A stretch of 20,021 nt of DNA from CAVYPR01 sp052145775. Its GTDB lineage: Bacteria; Actinomycetota; Acidimicrobiia; Acidimicrobiales; RAAP-2. This document shows, in pieces, positions 6,628-14,671 of this stretch. The notes under the pieces are model-generated. The model was not told where the DNA came from and made no database searches. It saw nothing but the letters and a program-made list of their open reading frames with translations. The stretch's first letter is position 1. The number at the start of each line of letters is the position of its first letter. The translations under genes were made by a program, and so were the position numbers. The stretch spans positions 1 to 20,021 of the forward strand of contig JBKQNY010000110.1 in assembly GCA_052145775.1 (NCBI GenBank). Direction: 5' to 3'.

Positions 6628-7092
6628 TCAGGAGTCGGACCCGAGCTGCCAGCGCCGGGCAGGAGCCTTCCCCGGCCGGTACTCGAGCGCCTGGACGTCG
6701 AACCAGAACGGGAGCAAGTAGCGGACGTAGAAGGCGTGGCAGACCACGTTGGGCGAGACGAGGTCGTCCATCTCCTTGATGGCCATGCGCCCGTCCTTCT
6801 CCTTGAACCGCTTGCAGAGCTCGGCCAGCTCGTCGACCTCCTCCCGGCTCTCCACCAGGAGCCCGAGGTGGTCGTAGCTGGGGGAGCTGACCGGCTCGTC
6901 GACCTCGAGCACCAGGATGAACTGGTCGGGGTCGGGCCGCAGCAGGTGGCCCCGGCGGCCGAAGAGCTCGTAGGGCATGGACTCCCATCCGAGCACCCCG
7001 GCGTAGAAGCCTTCGAGGTCGGCTCGGAACGCGTCGTCGAGCGTCCCAGCGGCCAGGGTCATCTCCATGTGGTTGAAGCGCATCTCGGGCAT
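6628..7092 (-). CDS. VOC superfamily (glyoxalase/dioxygenase-fold) protein (154 aa)
   Basis: This is a small beta-alpha-beta-beta-beta metalloenzyme-fold protein. The two half-domains begin at FNHMEMTLA (residues 6-14) and YDHLGLLVES (73-82). H8, H75 and E137 (in FWFDVQALEYRPG) occupy the usual metal-ligand positions of VOC enzymes. The family includes glyoxalases, extradiol dioxygenases and epimerases, and at 154 residues it holds a single two-half module. The start was chosen because GAGGAGG precedes it by about ten bases; a longer frame continues upstream across the promoter region without conserved sequence. It is divergent from the Rieske oxygenase gene and convergent with the AcuI-like gene. 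A role as isomerase or ring-cleavage enzyme for the neighbouring oxygenase product is possible but only suggested by position. Confidence 0.85.
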   Translation of the reverse strand: MPEMRFNHMEMTLAAGTLDDAFRADLEGFYAGVLGWESMPYELFGRRGHLLRPDPDQFILVLEVDEPVSSPSYDHLGLLVESREEVDELAELCKRFKEKDGRMAIKEMDDLVSPNVVCHAFYVRYLLPFWFDVQALEYRPGKAPARRWQLGSDS

Positions 7093-7145
7093 CGCCGGCC
7101 AGCCTCCTCGCACCGGGGGCCAACCGGCCGTCCCGGGCACCCGCG

Positions 7146-7151
7146 ACCCTA
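7146..7151 (-). promoter_or_regulatory. Candidate -10 box of the VOC gene
   Basis: On the minus strand this reads TAGGGT, a TANNNT match. It lies about 54 bp upstream of the start, giving a leader that includes the GAGGAGG ribosome-binding site. The rest of this 228-bp divergent gap holds GC-rich sequence and the Rieske promoter signal. Confidence 0.35.
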
Positions 7152-7276
7152 CTTTCCGATCCGACATGGTTGTGCTCGACAGGCGCCCGGCCGGTGCGGC
7201 CAGGAGGCGGCGCGCCCGGCCGCGCCGGGCCGTTGACCTCGCCGCCGAGCCTGTGGCGGGAGGGGGTTCGCCCTTG

Positions 7277-7282
7277 TACTGT
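7277..7282 (+). promoter_or_regulatory. Candidate -10 box heading the eight-gene catabolic cluster
   Basis: TACTGT matches TANNNT, about 38 bp before the Rieske gene ATG, and it precedes an A-rich stretch unusual for this DNA. A TTGACC at 7233-7238 is too far upstream (38 bp) to be its -35. It would drive at least the first five or six plus-strand genes, whose gaps are short or negative. Confidence 0.4.
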
Positions 7283-7320
7283 GGAAAACGGATGGGTGGG
7301 GGCCGAGCCAGGGAGCAGTG

Positions 7321-8409
7321 ATGTCCATCACCGACGACCGCGTGATCGAGAGCGAGGCGCCTCCCGAGGAGCCGGCTGCGGACACAGCGCCGCTGTCGGT
7401 GTCCAGCTACCGCTACCCGACGGGGTGGTACGTGGTGGGCTGGTCGGGCGACGTCTTGGCCGGGACACTGCGGCCCATCCACTACTTCGGGCGCGACCTC
7501 ATCTGCTTGCGCGGTGAGTCCGGCACCGTGTCGGTCATGGACGCCTACTGCCTGCACCTCGGGGGGAACCTCGGGGTGGGGGGCACCGTGGTGGGCGACG
7601 AGGTCCGCTGCCCCTGGCACGCGTGGCAGTGGCGCCAGGACGGGACGAACTCGCTCATCCCCTACTCACGCGAGCGCTGCAAGCGCGGCGTGCAGATCCG
7701 GACCTACCCGACCCGCGAGTGGTACGGGATGGTCATCGTGTGGTTCGACCGCGACGGCGGGGCGCCGACCTGGCACCCACCGGTGGTGCCCGAGCTCGAG
7801 GGCGACGACTACTACCCCATGCACCCCCACTCGCGGATGGTCAACCGGGTGAAGGTGCACCCCCAGATGATCGTGGAGAACGCCGCCGACCCCTACCACA
7901 TCATGCCGGTCCACCACGGCGACCGGCCGGCGCAGACCACCAGCTTCGAGCTCCACGAGTTCCACCTCCACGCCACGGTGAGCGTCAACTACGGGGGCGG
8001 GCGCCCGTCGACGTGGCTCACCCCCGACGGGCCGGTCGACGGCGAGGTCGTCTACGACACCTACGGGCTGGGCATCGGCTTCGTCCGCTTCCCGCCCGAG
8101 GTGCTGGCCTCGGTGCAGATCACCGGCCACACGCCCATCGACGAGGAGTTCACCGACTACTTCTTCGTGATGTCCACTAAGCGCGACGAGGGCGACACCT
8201 CCGATCAACCGTCGGGACGCGCCGCCAAATGGATCGAGCTGCAGCAGCACATCATCAAGCAGGACTTCTTCACCTGGGAGAACATGAAGTACCTCGAGCA
8301 CCCCTCCTTCGCGGTGGAGGAGGCGAAGGACTACGCGGCCCTCCGGCGGTGGGCCCGTCGCTTCTACCCGGCCGACTCCTTCGGGGACGGGTCGCCCGCG
8401 GATGGCTGA
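7321..8409 (+). CDS. Rieske non-haem iron oxygenase, KshA-like (362 aa)
   Basis: This is the oxygenase component of a ring-hydroxylating system. The Rieske [2Fe-2S] ligands are C77 and H79 (YCLH) and C97 and H100 (CPWH). The mononuclear iron site follows in ENAADPYHIMPVHHG, with bridging D190 and ligands H193 and H198. The third ligand is probably D315 in the IIKQDFFTWENMKY helix, a motif arrangement like KshA, the 3-ketosteroid 9-alpha-hydroxylase oxygenase. The length is close to KshA, slightly short. AGGGAG precedes the ATG by five bases. No ferredoxin or flavin reductase partner is encoded in the window, so electrons must come from elsewhere. It leads the cluster of CoA ligases and beta-oxidation genes. 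Family is sure; a steroid substrate is only suggested. Confidence 0.93.
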   Translation: MSITDDRVIESEAPPEEPAADTAPLSVSSYRYPTGWYVVGWSGDVLAGTLRPIHYFGRDLICLRGESGTVSVMDAYCLHLGGNLGVGGTVVGDEVRCPWHAWQWRQDGTNSLIPYSRERCKRGVQIRTYPTREWYGMVIVWFDRDGGAPTWHPPVVPELEGDDYYPMHPHSRMVNRVKVHPQMIVENAADPYHIMPVHHGDRPAQTTSFELHEFHLHATVSVNYGGGRPSTWLTPDGPVDGEVVYDTYGLGIGFVRFPPEVLASVQITGHTPIDEEFTDYFFVMSTKRDEGDTSDQPSGRAAKWIELQQHIIKQDFFTWENMKYLEHPSFAVEEAKDYAALRRWARRFYPADSFGDGSPADG

Positions 8410-8448
8410 GGGCCGTCGGCGCACGGCGTCGGCGGCGGGCCGGGGGGG

Positions 8449-10086
8449 ATGATGAGGGACTGGTCGGCGGAGCCGGAGGGGCGACGGTTCGCCCGCGAGG
8501 GCCTCACGATCCCGGCTGTGCTCGACGCCCAGGCCGCCGAGCGCCCTGACCAGCCGTTGCTCGTCGTCGACGACGAACCCATCACCTACCGCCAGCTCCG
8601 GCAGCGGTCCCTGGGCGCGGCCGCCGCCCTCAGCGACCTGGGCGTGGGGGAGGGCGACCGGGTGGCGCTGTTCATGGGGACCTCTCCCGAGTGGGTGACG
8701 CTGTGGTTCGCGGCTGCCCGGCTCGGGGCGGTCGCCGTCCCCGTCAACACCGCCTTCCGCGGGGACTTCCTCGCCCGGCAGCTCGCCGACAGCGGGCCGG
8801 TGGTGGTGGCCGTGGACGCGGGCCTCGAAGAGCGGGTCACGGCGGCGGCCGCCGAGGTGCCGACCCTGCGCGCCCTCCTCGTCCGGCCCGACGGTACGGA
8901 CCCTCCCGCCCCGACGGCGCCGCCCTCGCTCCGACGGCTGACCACCGACCGGCTGGCCCTCGACGCAGCGGGCGCCACCGTCGAGGACCGGTCGTCGTGG
9001 GACCGGCCGGCCGCCATCTTCTACACCTCGGGGACGACCGGGCCGTCGAAGGGCGCCGTGGCCACCCACCACTACCTGCTCTCGGCGGCGGCGACCATGG
9101 TCGACCTCTGGCAGCTCGCGCCGGAGGAGGTCGTCTACGCCCCGTTGCCCCTCTTCCACCTGAGCGCCGTGGGCAGCGTGCTCGGGCCGATGCTGGCCGG
9201 AGGGACGGGCGTGCTCGAGCGCGCCTTCTCGGTCCACGCCACCTGGGACCAGGTGCGGCGGTACGAGGCGGCGGGGATGGCGCTGGCCGGGGCGATGGTG
9301 ACCATGCTGTGGAACCTCCCGCCCGACGAGCGCGACGCCGACGTGCCGCTCCGCTTCCTCTCGGCGGCACCGGTTCCGGGGGAGCTCTACCAGGCCGTGC
9401 AGGAGCGCTGGGGCTGCCGCATCGTCACCTGCTACGGCCTTTCCGAGGCGTTCCCTCTCACCGTGGCCGGCGTGGACGACGACAACCCGCCGGGCGCCTC
9501 GGGGCGCCCCAACCCCGACTTCGAGGTGGCGGTGGTCGACACCGACGACCGGTCGGTGGGCCCCCGGGAGACCGGGGAGATCGTGTGCCGGCCCCGCCGG
9601 CCCCACGTCATGTTCGAAGGCTACGACGGGCGACCGCAGGAGACTCTGGGCCAGCTGGGGAACCTCTGGTTCCACACCGGCGACCTGGGGCGGATGGACG
9701 AGCATGGCAACCTCACCTACGTCGACCGCAAGAAGGACGCCATGCGCCGGCGGGGCGAGAACATCTCCTCCTTCGAGGTCGAGCAGGCCCTGCTGCGGTT
9801 CCCCGACGTCGCCGAGGTGGCGGCCGTCGGCTGCCCGAGCGAACTGGGGGAGGACGACGTGATGGTGTGCCTCGTTCCGAGGGACCCCGCGGCCTTCGAC
9901 GTGGTGGCCTTCATGGACTTCTGCTGCGACCGGCTGCCGTACTTCGCCGTGCCGCGCTACGTCGACGTCGTCGACGAGCTGCCGAAGAACGCGGTGGGGC
10001 GGGTCCTCAAGCACGAGCTGCGGGCCCGCGGGGTGCCGGCCTTGGTGTGGGACCGCGAGGAGGCGGGCTATGTCGTCCGCCGATGA
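8449..10086 (+). CDS. Acyl-CoA synthetase 1, CaiC-like AMP-forming ligase (545 aa)
   Basis: It would activate a carboxylic acid with ATP and CoA through an acyl-adenylate. The phosphate-binding loop YTSGTTGPSKG is at residues 192-202. The YGLSEAFPLT region (A5) follows, then GDLGRMDEHGNLTYVDRKKDAMRRRGENIS with the hinge and RRGEN signature seen in carnitine/crotonobetaine-CoA ligases. In the C-terminal A10 segment, PKNAVGRVLKHELR, the usual catalytic lysine of the PKTxxGK motif is R518, with a lysine three residues later (K521). This variant occurs in CaiC-like ligases. A run of seven G residues precedes two adjacent ATG codons; I used the first. It starts 39 bp after the Rieske gene and overlaps the next ligase by 17 bases. 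Substrate is unknown. Confidence 0.93.
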   Translation: MMRDWSAEPEGRRFAREGLTIPAVLDAQAAERPDQPLLVVDDEPITYRQLRQRSLGAAAALSDLGVGEGDRVALFMGTSPEWVTLWFAAARLGAVAVPVNTAFRGDFLARQLADSGPVVVAVDAGLEERVTAAAAEVPTLRALLVRPDGTDPPAPTAPPSLRRLTTDRLALDAAGATVEDRSSWDRPAAIFYTSGTTGPSKGAVATHHYLLSAAATMVDLWQLAPEEVVYAPLPLFHLSAVGSVLGPMLAGGTGVLERAFSVHATWDQVRRYEAAGMALAGAMVTMLWNLPPDERDADVPLRFLSAAPVPGELYQAVQERWGCRIVTCYGLSEAFPLTVAGVDDDNPPGASGRPNPDFEVAVVDTDDRSVGPRETGEIVCRPRRPHVMFEGYDGRPQETLGQLGNLWFHTGDLGRMDEHGNLTYVDRKKDAMRRRGENISSFEVEQALLRFPDVAEVAAVGCPSELGEDDVMVCLVPRDPAAFDVVAFMDFCCDRLPYFAVPRYVDVVDELPKNAVGRVLKHELRARGVPALVWDREEAGYVVRR

Positions 10087-11806
10087 TGGCGTCCCGACGC
10101 CCCTCGAGATGTCGCTCGAGGTCGGCGTCCCCCCCGAGCGCCTGACCCTCGGCGCCTTCCTGGCCGACGTCGCGGACCGCTACGCCGAGCGCACGGCGCT
10201 CGTCTCGGGCACCGAGCGCTGGACCTACGCCCGCCTCGGCGACGAGACCCGCCGGGTGTCCAAGGCGCTGGTCGCCGCCGGGGTGACCAAGGGCACCCGG
10301 GTGGCGGTGCTCATGGGGAACCGCCCGGAGCTGGTCGCCACCCTGTTCGCCGTGGGGGCGGTGGGGGGAGTGGCCGTGCCCATGAGCACGTTCGCCGCGC
10401 CGCCCGAGCGCTATCACGTCCTGGCCCACTGCGACGCGGCCCTGGCGGTACTTCAGGACCGATTGGCCTCGAACACCTACCTCGCCGACCTCGCCCGCGA
10501 CCACCCCGAGGTGGTCGGGGCCCCGCCAGGGCGGATCCGCGCACCGGCCTTCCCGTTCCTGCGCCGGGTGGTGGCCTTCGGGGGGACTGAGGGTGCGCTC
10601 GAGCATTGGGACGACTTCCTCGCCCGGGGAGCCGACGTCGACGACGCGCTGCTCGACGCGGCCACCGATGCCGTCGTGCCCTACGACGACGCCGTCATGA
10701 TCTACACCTCGGGCACCACCGCCCTGCCCAAGTCGGTCCTCCACACGCACCGCTCGGTCACCGGGCAGCTGTGGAGGTGGGGCGGCCAGATGGGGCTCAC
10801 CGGGGACGACCGGGTGTGGAGCGCCTTCCCCTTCTTCTGGTCGGCCGGCTTCGCCATGGTGCTGGGGGGGACCCTGGCCTGCGGGGCCACCCTCTACGTC
10901 GACGAGGTCTTCGACCCCGCCTCGGCCCTCGAGCTCATCGAACGCGAGCGGGTGACCACCTATGCCGCCTTCCCCCACACCGACGCCCTCTTGGCCGACC
11001 ACCCCGACGCCCGGCGCCGGGACCTCACCTCCCTGCGCAACATCCGCTCGGCCAGCGCCCTCTACCGCTTCACCGGGAGGACCCCAGAGGAGACCTCGTG
11101 GGACGTGAGTGCCGGCTACGGCTCGAGCGAGACCTTCACGGTCTCCACGGCGCTCCCCAACGACGCGCCGCTCAGCCTGCGGCTCTCTTCGCACGGCCTG
11201 CCGCTCGCCGGCATGCGCATCCGGATCGTCGACACCGAGACCGGCGCCCCGCTGCCCCCGGGGGAGAGCGGCGAGATCACGGTGAAGGGCGCGTACCTGA
11301 TGCGCACGTACTACAAGGTGGCCCCCGAGGCCTGCCTCGACGACGAGGGGTGGTTCCACACCCAGGACGCCGGCCATCTCGACGAGCAGGGCTACCTGCA
11401 CTGGCACGGCCGTATCTCGGGGATGATCAAGACCGGGGGGTCCAACGTCTCGCCGGTCGAGGTGGAGACCCGGGCCTTCGAGTCGGGGGTGCTCGGGGTG
11501 GTCACGGTGATCGGCGTCCCCCACCACCTGCTGGGGGAGGCCGTGGTCATGTGCGCGGTGCCCCTGCAGGGGACCGAGCCCGACCCCGGGGCCGTGCTGG
11601 CCCACCTCAAGGCCAACCTGGCCGTCTACAAGGTCCCCCGCCGGATCCTGTTCTTCGACGACGAGGAGCTGCGGTTCACCGCCAGCGACAAGGTCCAGGC
11701 CGACCTGGCGCGCCGGCTCGCCGTCGAGCGGTTGCTGGCCACCGACGAGGACGGTGACTGGGTGGCGTTCCTCAAGACGCTCGGGCCCGACGGGACCGGC
11801 CGTTGA
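10070..11806 (+). CDS. Acyl-CoA synthetase 2, AMP-forming ligase (578 aa)
   Basis: This is a second AMP-forming acyl-CoA ligase, clearly different from the one upstream. The phosphate loop is YTSGTTALPKS at residues 212-222, where the common GxPKG reads ALPKS. The A5 region is SAGYGSSETFTVS, and the hinge region reads DEGWFHTQDAGHLDEQGYLHWHGRISGMIKTGGSNVSPVEVE. The A10 lysine is K541 in RFTASDKVQADLARRL. Length is normal for a fatty-acyl or aryl-CoA ligase. GAGGAGG lies six bases before the ATG, within the end of the first ligase gene, so translation is likely coupled. Two unlike ligases in tandem suggest two acids in one pathway or activation at two stages; that is inference. Confidence 0.93.
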   Translation: MSSADDGVPTPLEMSLEVGVPPERLTLGAFLADVADRYAERTALVSGTERWTYARLGDETRRVSKALVAAGVTKGTRVAVLMGNRPELVATLFAVGAVGGVAVPMSTFAAPPERYHVLAHCDAALAVLQDRLASNTYLADLARDHPEVVGAPPGRIRAPAFPFLRRVVAFGGTEGALEHWDDFLARGADVDDALLDAATDAVVPYDDAVMIYTSGTTALPKSVLHTHRSVTGQLWRWGGQMGLTGDDRVWSAFPFFWSAGFAMVLGGTLACGATLYVDEVFDPASALELIERERVTTYAAFPHTDALLADHPDARRRDLTSLRNIRSASALYRFTGRTPEETSWDVSAGYGSSETFTVSTALPNDAPLSLRLSSHGLPLAGMRIRIVDTETGAPLPPGESGEITVKGAYLMRTYYKVAPEACLDDEGWFHTQDAGHLDEQGYLHWHGRISGMIKTGGSNVSPVEVETRAFESGVLGVVTVIGVPHHLLGEAVVMCAVPLQGTEPDPGAVLAHLKANLAVYKVPRRILFFDDEELRFTASDKVQADLARRLAVERLLATDEDGDWVAFLKTLGPDGTGR

Positions 11807-11825
11807 GCGCAGTGCGCCGGCCGGC

Positions 11826-13010
11826 GTGAGCGCGGTCGCGGGCCGGCGGGCCCCGGTGATCGTGGGCGTGGGCACGAGCGACCTTCCCCGCGCCCCCCAC
11901 CTCGACACGGTCGGCCACCACGTCCTGTCCACCCAGCGAGCCCTGGCCGACGCCGGGGTGGCCAAGGCCGACGTCGACGGCTACTGCTGCGCCGGGGGGA
12001 GCAAGGCCTCGGCCGGCCCCGACGACATGGGGGTCATGGTCGAGTACCTCGGGCTCTCCCCCCGCTTCACCGATGGCACCATGACGGGGGGCTCCAGCTT
12101 CGAGCTGCACGTCGAGCACGCCGCGGCGGCCATCGAGACCGGGCTGTGCGAGACCGTCCTCATCACCTACGGCTCCGACCAGCTCAGCCGGCTCGGTCGC
12201 CAGCTCGGCACCAGGGGGCACTTCGCCGAGCGGGCGAGGGTGGGCGGCCCGGCGCAGTACGAGGCCCCCTACGGCGGGACGATCGTCTCCTCCTACGCCC
12301 TGGCCGCGGCCCGGCACATGTTCGAGTTCGGGACCACGTCCGAGCAGCTGGCGGCGATCGCCGTGGCCGCCCGCGCCCACGCCGCGGCCAACACCGAGGC
12401 CATGTACCGCCAGCCCCTCACCGTCGACGACGTGCTGGACTCGCCGATGGTGTCGGACCCGCTCCACAAGCTCGACTCGTGCGTCATCTCCGACGGGGGA
12501 GGTGCGCTCATCATGACCACGGCCGAGCGGGCCCGGGACCTCCCGGGCCAAGAAGTGACGGTGCTGGCGGCCGCCTCGGCCCAGACCCACTGGAACATCT
12601 CGACCATGCGGGACTTCACCACTACCGCGGCCACCACCGTCGGCCGCGACGTCTTCTCCCGGGCCGGCCTCGGCCCGGGAGACGTCGACGTCTTCGAGTG
12701 CTACGACAGCTTCACCATCACCGTGCTCCTCCTGTTGGAGGACCTCGGCTTCTGCGCCAAGGGCGAGGGGGGCGCCTTCGCCGCCAGCGGCGCCATCGGG
12801 CCCGGCGGCGCCCTGCCCGTCAACACCGACGGGGGAGGGCTGAGCGCGCTGCATCCGGGTATGCGCGGCATCTTCCTGCTCATCGAGGCCGTCCGGCAGC
12901 TGCGCGGCACCTCGTGCAACCAGGTGGTGGGGTGCGAGGTCGCCCTGGCCTGCGGGGTGGGGGCGTGGCTCTCCTGCATCGGGGCGGTGCTGCTCGGGAG
13001 GGCGGGGTGA
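11826..13010 (+). CDS. Thiolase-fold lipid-transfer/retro-aldolase-like protein (394 aa)
   Basis: This is a protein of the SCP-x/non-specific lipid-transfer thiolase family. Where thiolases have their nucleophilic cysteine, it reads MTGGSSFELHVEHAAAA (S90-S91), so classical thiolysis is unlikely. Retained features are ECYDSFTI (291-298), NTDGGGLSALHPG (333-345, with H343) and a C-terminal VALACGVGAWLSCIGAVLL segment. Ltp2-type retro-aldolases, which split 3-hydroxyacyl-CoAs in steroid side-chain breakdown, have this fold and act as a complex with a DUF35 protein; the very next gene here is a DUF35 protein overlapping by one base. I chose the GTG 19 bases after the ligase stop because the conserved APVIVGVG strand follows at once; there is no clear ribosome-binding site. 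Retro-aldolase function is inferred. Confidence 0.88.
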   Translation: MSAVAGRRAPVIVGVGTSDLPRAPHLDTVGHHVLSTQRALADAGVAKADVDGYCCAGGSKASAGPDDMGVMVEYLGLSPRFTDGTMTGGSSFELHVEHAAAAIETGLCETVLITYGSDQLSRLGRQLGTRGHFAERARVGGPAQYEAPYGGTIVSSYALAAARHMFEFGTTSEQLAAIAVAARAHAAANTEAMYRQPLTVDDVLDSPMVSDPLHKLDSCVISDGGGALIMTTAERARDLPGQEVTVLAAASAQTHWNISTMRDFTTTAATTVGRDVFSRAGLGPGDVDVFECYDSFTITVLLLLEDLGFCAKGEGGAFAASGAIGPGGALPVNTDGGGLSALHPGMRGIFLLIEAVRQLRGTSCNQVVGCEVALACGVGAWLSCIGAVLLGRAG

Positions 13011-13453
13011 TGGAGGTCTCGGGGAGCTGGGACGCCCCCGACTTCGCCGGCCGGCCCCTTCCGGATGCCGACATGCTGTCGGCCGGGTACTGGGACGCGG
13101 CCCGCCACGGCGAGCTGCGGATCCAGGAGTGCCCGGCGTGCCGCCACCGCCAGTTCTACCCGCGCTTTTTATGCACCGAGTGCGGCGGCACTCCGGAGTG
13201 GATGGCGGCCTCGGGCCGGGGCACGGTGCACACCTTCACCGTGGTCCGCAGGAACCTGGCGCCGCCGTTCGACCGCCTCACCCCCTATGTCGTGGCCGTC
13301 GTCGAGCTCGACGAAGGGCCGCGGATGATGGGAAACGTCACCCACTGCGACCCTGACCGGGTCCGCATCGGCATGGAGGTGACCGCCTACGCCGTGGTCG
13401 CCGACGAGGGGATCGGCGTGCCCTTCTGGCGACCCGCCGAGGACCTGGACTGA
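13010..13453 (+). CDS. DUF35 Zn-ribbon/OB-fold protein (147 aa)
   Basis: This is a small acyl-CoA-binding accessory protein with a rubredoxin-like zinc ribbon followed by an OB fold. The zinc ligands are C41 and C44 (CPAC) and C55 and C58 (CTEC). The OB-fold core includes GTVHTFTVVRRNLAPPF and PYVVAVVELDEGPRMMGNV. In known systems DUF35 proteins partner thiolase-fold retro-aldolases (Ltp2 with the ChsH2 DUF35 domain) or HMG-CoA synthase and thiolase complexes. The start shares its A with the stop of the thiolase-like gene (TGATG), which supports stoichiometric expression of a two-protein complex. GGGAGGG precedes it. Length is typical of stand-alone members. Confidence 0.92.
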   Translation: MEVSGSWDAPDFAGRPLPDADMLSAGYWDAARHGELRIQECPACRHRQFYPRFLCTECGGTPEWMAASGRGTVHTFTVVRRNLAPPFDRLTPYVVAVVELDEGPRMMGNVTHCDPDRVRIGMEVTAYAVVADEGIGVPFWRPAEDLD

Positions 13454-13455
13454 CC

Positions 13456-14619
13456 GTGGACGTCCGCGAGCCGCAGGACCTGGGGAGGTTCCGGGCCGAC
13501 GCCCGGGCGTGGCTCGACGCCAACGCGCCGGCCAAGGGGGGGCCCGGCGACTTCACCGCAGGCCGGGAGGTCGAGTTCGTCGACGGCTGCCGGTGCTGGC
13601 AGCGCACCCTCTTCGACGGCGGCTGGGCGGGTATCACCTGGCCGGAGTGGGCCGGTGGCCGCGGGCTGTCGGTCCTCCACGACGTCGCCTTCCGGCGCGA
13701 GCAGGCTCGCTACGGGGTCTCGGGGGCGGCCTTCGACGTCGGCATCGGCATGGTGGGCCCGACCCTCATGGTGCACGGGACCGAGGCCCAGCGGGACCGC
13801 CACCTGCCGGCCCTCTTGCGCGGCGAGGAGGTGTGGTGCCAGATGTTCAGCGAGCCGGGTGCCGGCTCGGACCTGGCCGGGCTCTCGACGCGGGCCGATC
13901 GCGCCGGGGACCGGTGGGTGGTCAACGGCCAGAAGGTCTGGACCTCCTACGCCCGGTTCGCCGACTTCGCCATCCTGCTCGCCCACTCCGACCCCGAGCG
14001 CCCGCGACACCGGGGCATCACCTGCTTCGCCCTCGACATGACCACCCCGGGCATTCAAGTGCGACCCATCCGACAGATGAACGGGGCGGCGGAGTTCAAC
14101 GAGGTCTTCCTCACCGACGTCGAGGTGCCGGACTCGGCCGTGGTGGGCGAGGTCCACGGAGGGTGGGCCGTGGCCGCCACCATGCTCGGCAGCGAGCGGG
14201 GGCTGGTGGGCGAGGAGTTCCCGGGGGTGGCCGACCTGATCGCCGCGGCCCGGGAGGCGGGCCGGGCCGGGGACCCGGTGGTGCGACAGGGGATCGTCCG
14301 GGCCCACGTGCACGCCGAGATCCTGCACTACCTCGACCTGCGCATCCAGACCGCCCTCTCCCACGGGGCGCCGGTCGGGGCGCTGCCCTCGATCGTCAAC
14401 CTCTCCTTCGCCGCCTCCCTCCGCCAGACCGGCGACCTGGCCGCGTCCCTGGTGGGCCCCGGGGTCCTCGCCGCGGCCCCCCACGCCGGGCCGGCCGGGC
14501 AGTTCGCCTACCTGGTGCTCACCGCCCCCAGCGTGCGGATCGCCAGTGGGACCGACGAGATCCAGCGGAACATCATCGCCGAGCGGACGCTGGGCCTTCC
14601 CCGCGACCCGAGACCGTGA
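13456..14619 (+). CDS. Acyl-CoA dehydrogenase (387 aa)
   Basis: This is an FAD-dependent enzyme that desaturates an acyl-CoA at C2-C3. Conserved segments in order are WPEWAGGRG (residues 62-70), MFSEPGAGSDLAGLSTRA (130-147), GQKVWTSYA (158-166) and ASGTDEIQRNIIAERTLGLP (363-382). E247 in MLGSERGL is positioned like the catalytic base of isovaleryl-CoA and ChsE-type dehydrogenases. Length is normal for a complete subunit. Unlike the pair at the left end, no short partner gene is adjacent, so it may be homomeric or use a distant partner. It starts with GTG two bases after the DUF35 stop, in the same operon as the ligases and aldolase-like pair. Confidence 0.95.
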   Translation: MDVREPQDLGRFRADARAWLDANAPAKGGPGDFTAGREVEFVDGCRCWQRTLFDGGWAGITWPEWAGGRGLSVLHDVAFRREQARYGVSGAAFDVGIGMVGPTLMVHGTEAQRDRHLPALLRGEEVWCQMFSEPGAGSDLAGLSTRADRAGDRWVVNGQKVWTSYARFADFAILLAHSDPERPRHRGITCFALDMTTPGIQVRPIRQMNGAAEFNEVFLTDVEVPDSAVVGEVHGGWAVAATMLGSERGLVGEEFPGVADLIAAAREAGRAGDPVVRQGIVRAHVHAEILHYLDLRIQTALSHGAPVGALPSIVNLSFAASLRQTGDLAASLVGPGVLAAAPHAGPAGQFAYLVLTAPSVRIASGTDEIQRNIIAERTLGLPRDPRP

Positions 14620-14632
14620 GAGGCGCGGGCCG

Positions 14633-14638
14633 TAAGAT
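14633..14638 (+). promoter_or_regulatory. Candidate internal -10 box before the hydratase gene
   Basis: TAAGAT is the best match to TATAAT in the cluster, located in the 52-bp gap after the acyl-CoA dehydrogenase. It predicts a leader of about 27 nt containing the AGAGGGAG ribosome-binding site. It could give the hydratase and SDR genes extra or independent expression. Confidence 0.4.
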
Positions 14639-14671
14639 TCGAGCGACGGCGAACCAGAGGGAGCCCCTTCC

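Noticed and set aside
7209..7230. GGCGCG/CGCGCC inverted repeat in the VOC-Rieske gap
   Set aside because: It is made only of G and C, short, and not placed at either promoter; no support beyond base composition.
7233..7238. TTGACC as a -35 box for the Rieske gene
   Set aside because: It is 38 bp from the TACTGT box, much too far for a sigma-70 type promoter.
7666..10014. 782-codon minus-strand open frame
   Set aside because: It is antisense to the Rieske oxygenase and first ligase, shows no motif and is rich in V/G/R/H/P as expected for a shadow frame.
10007..11965. 652-codon minus-strand open frame
   Set aside because: It is antisense to the second ligase, which has full motifs; no recognisable domain or ribosome-binding site.
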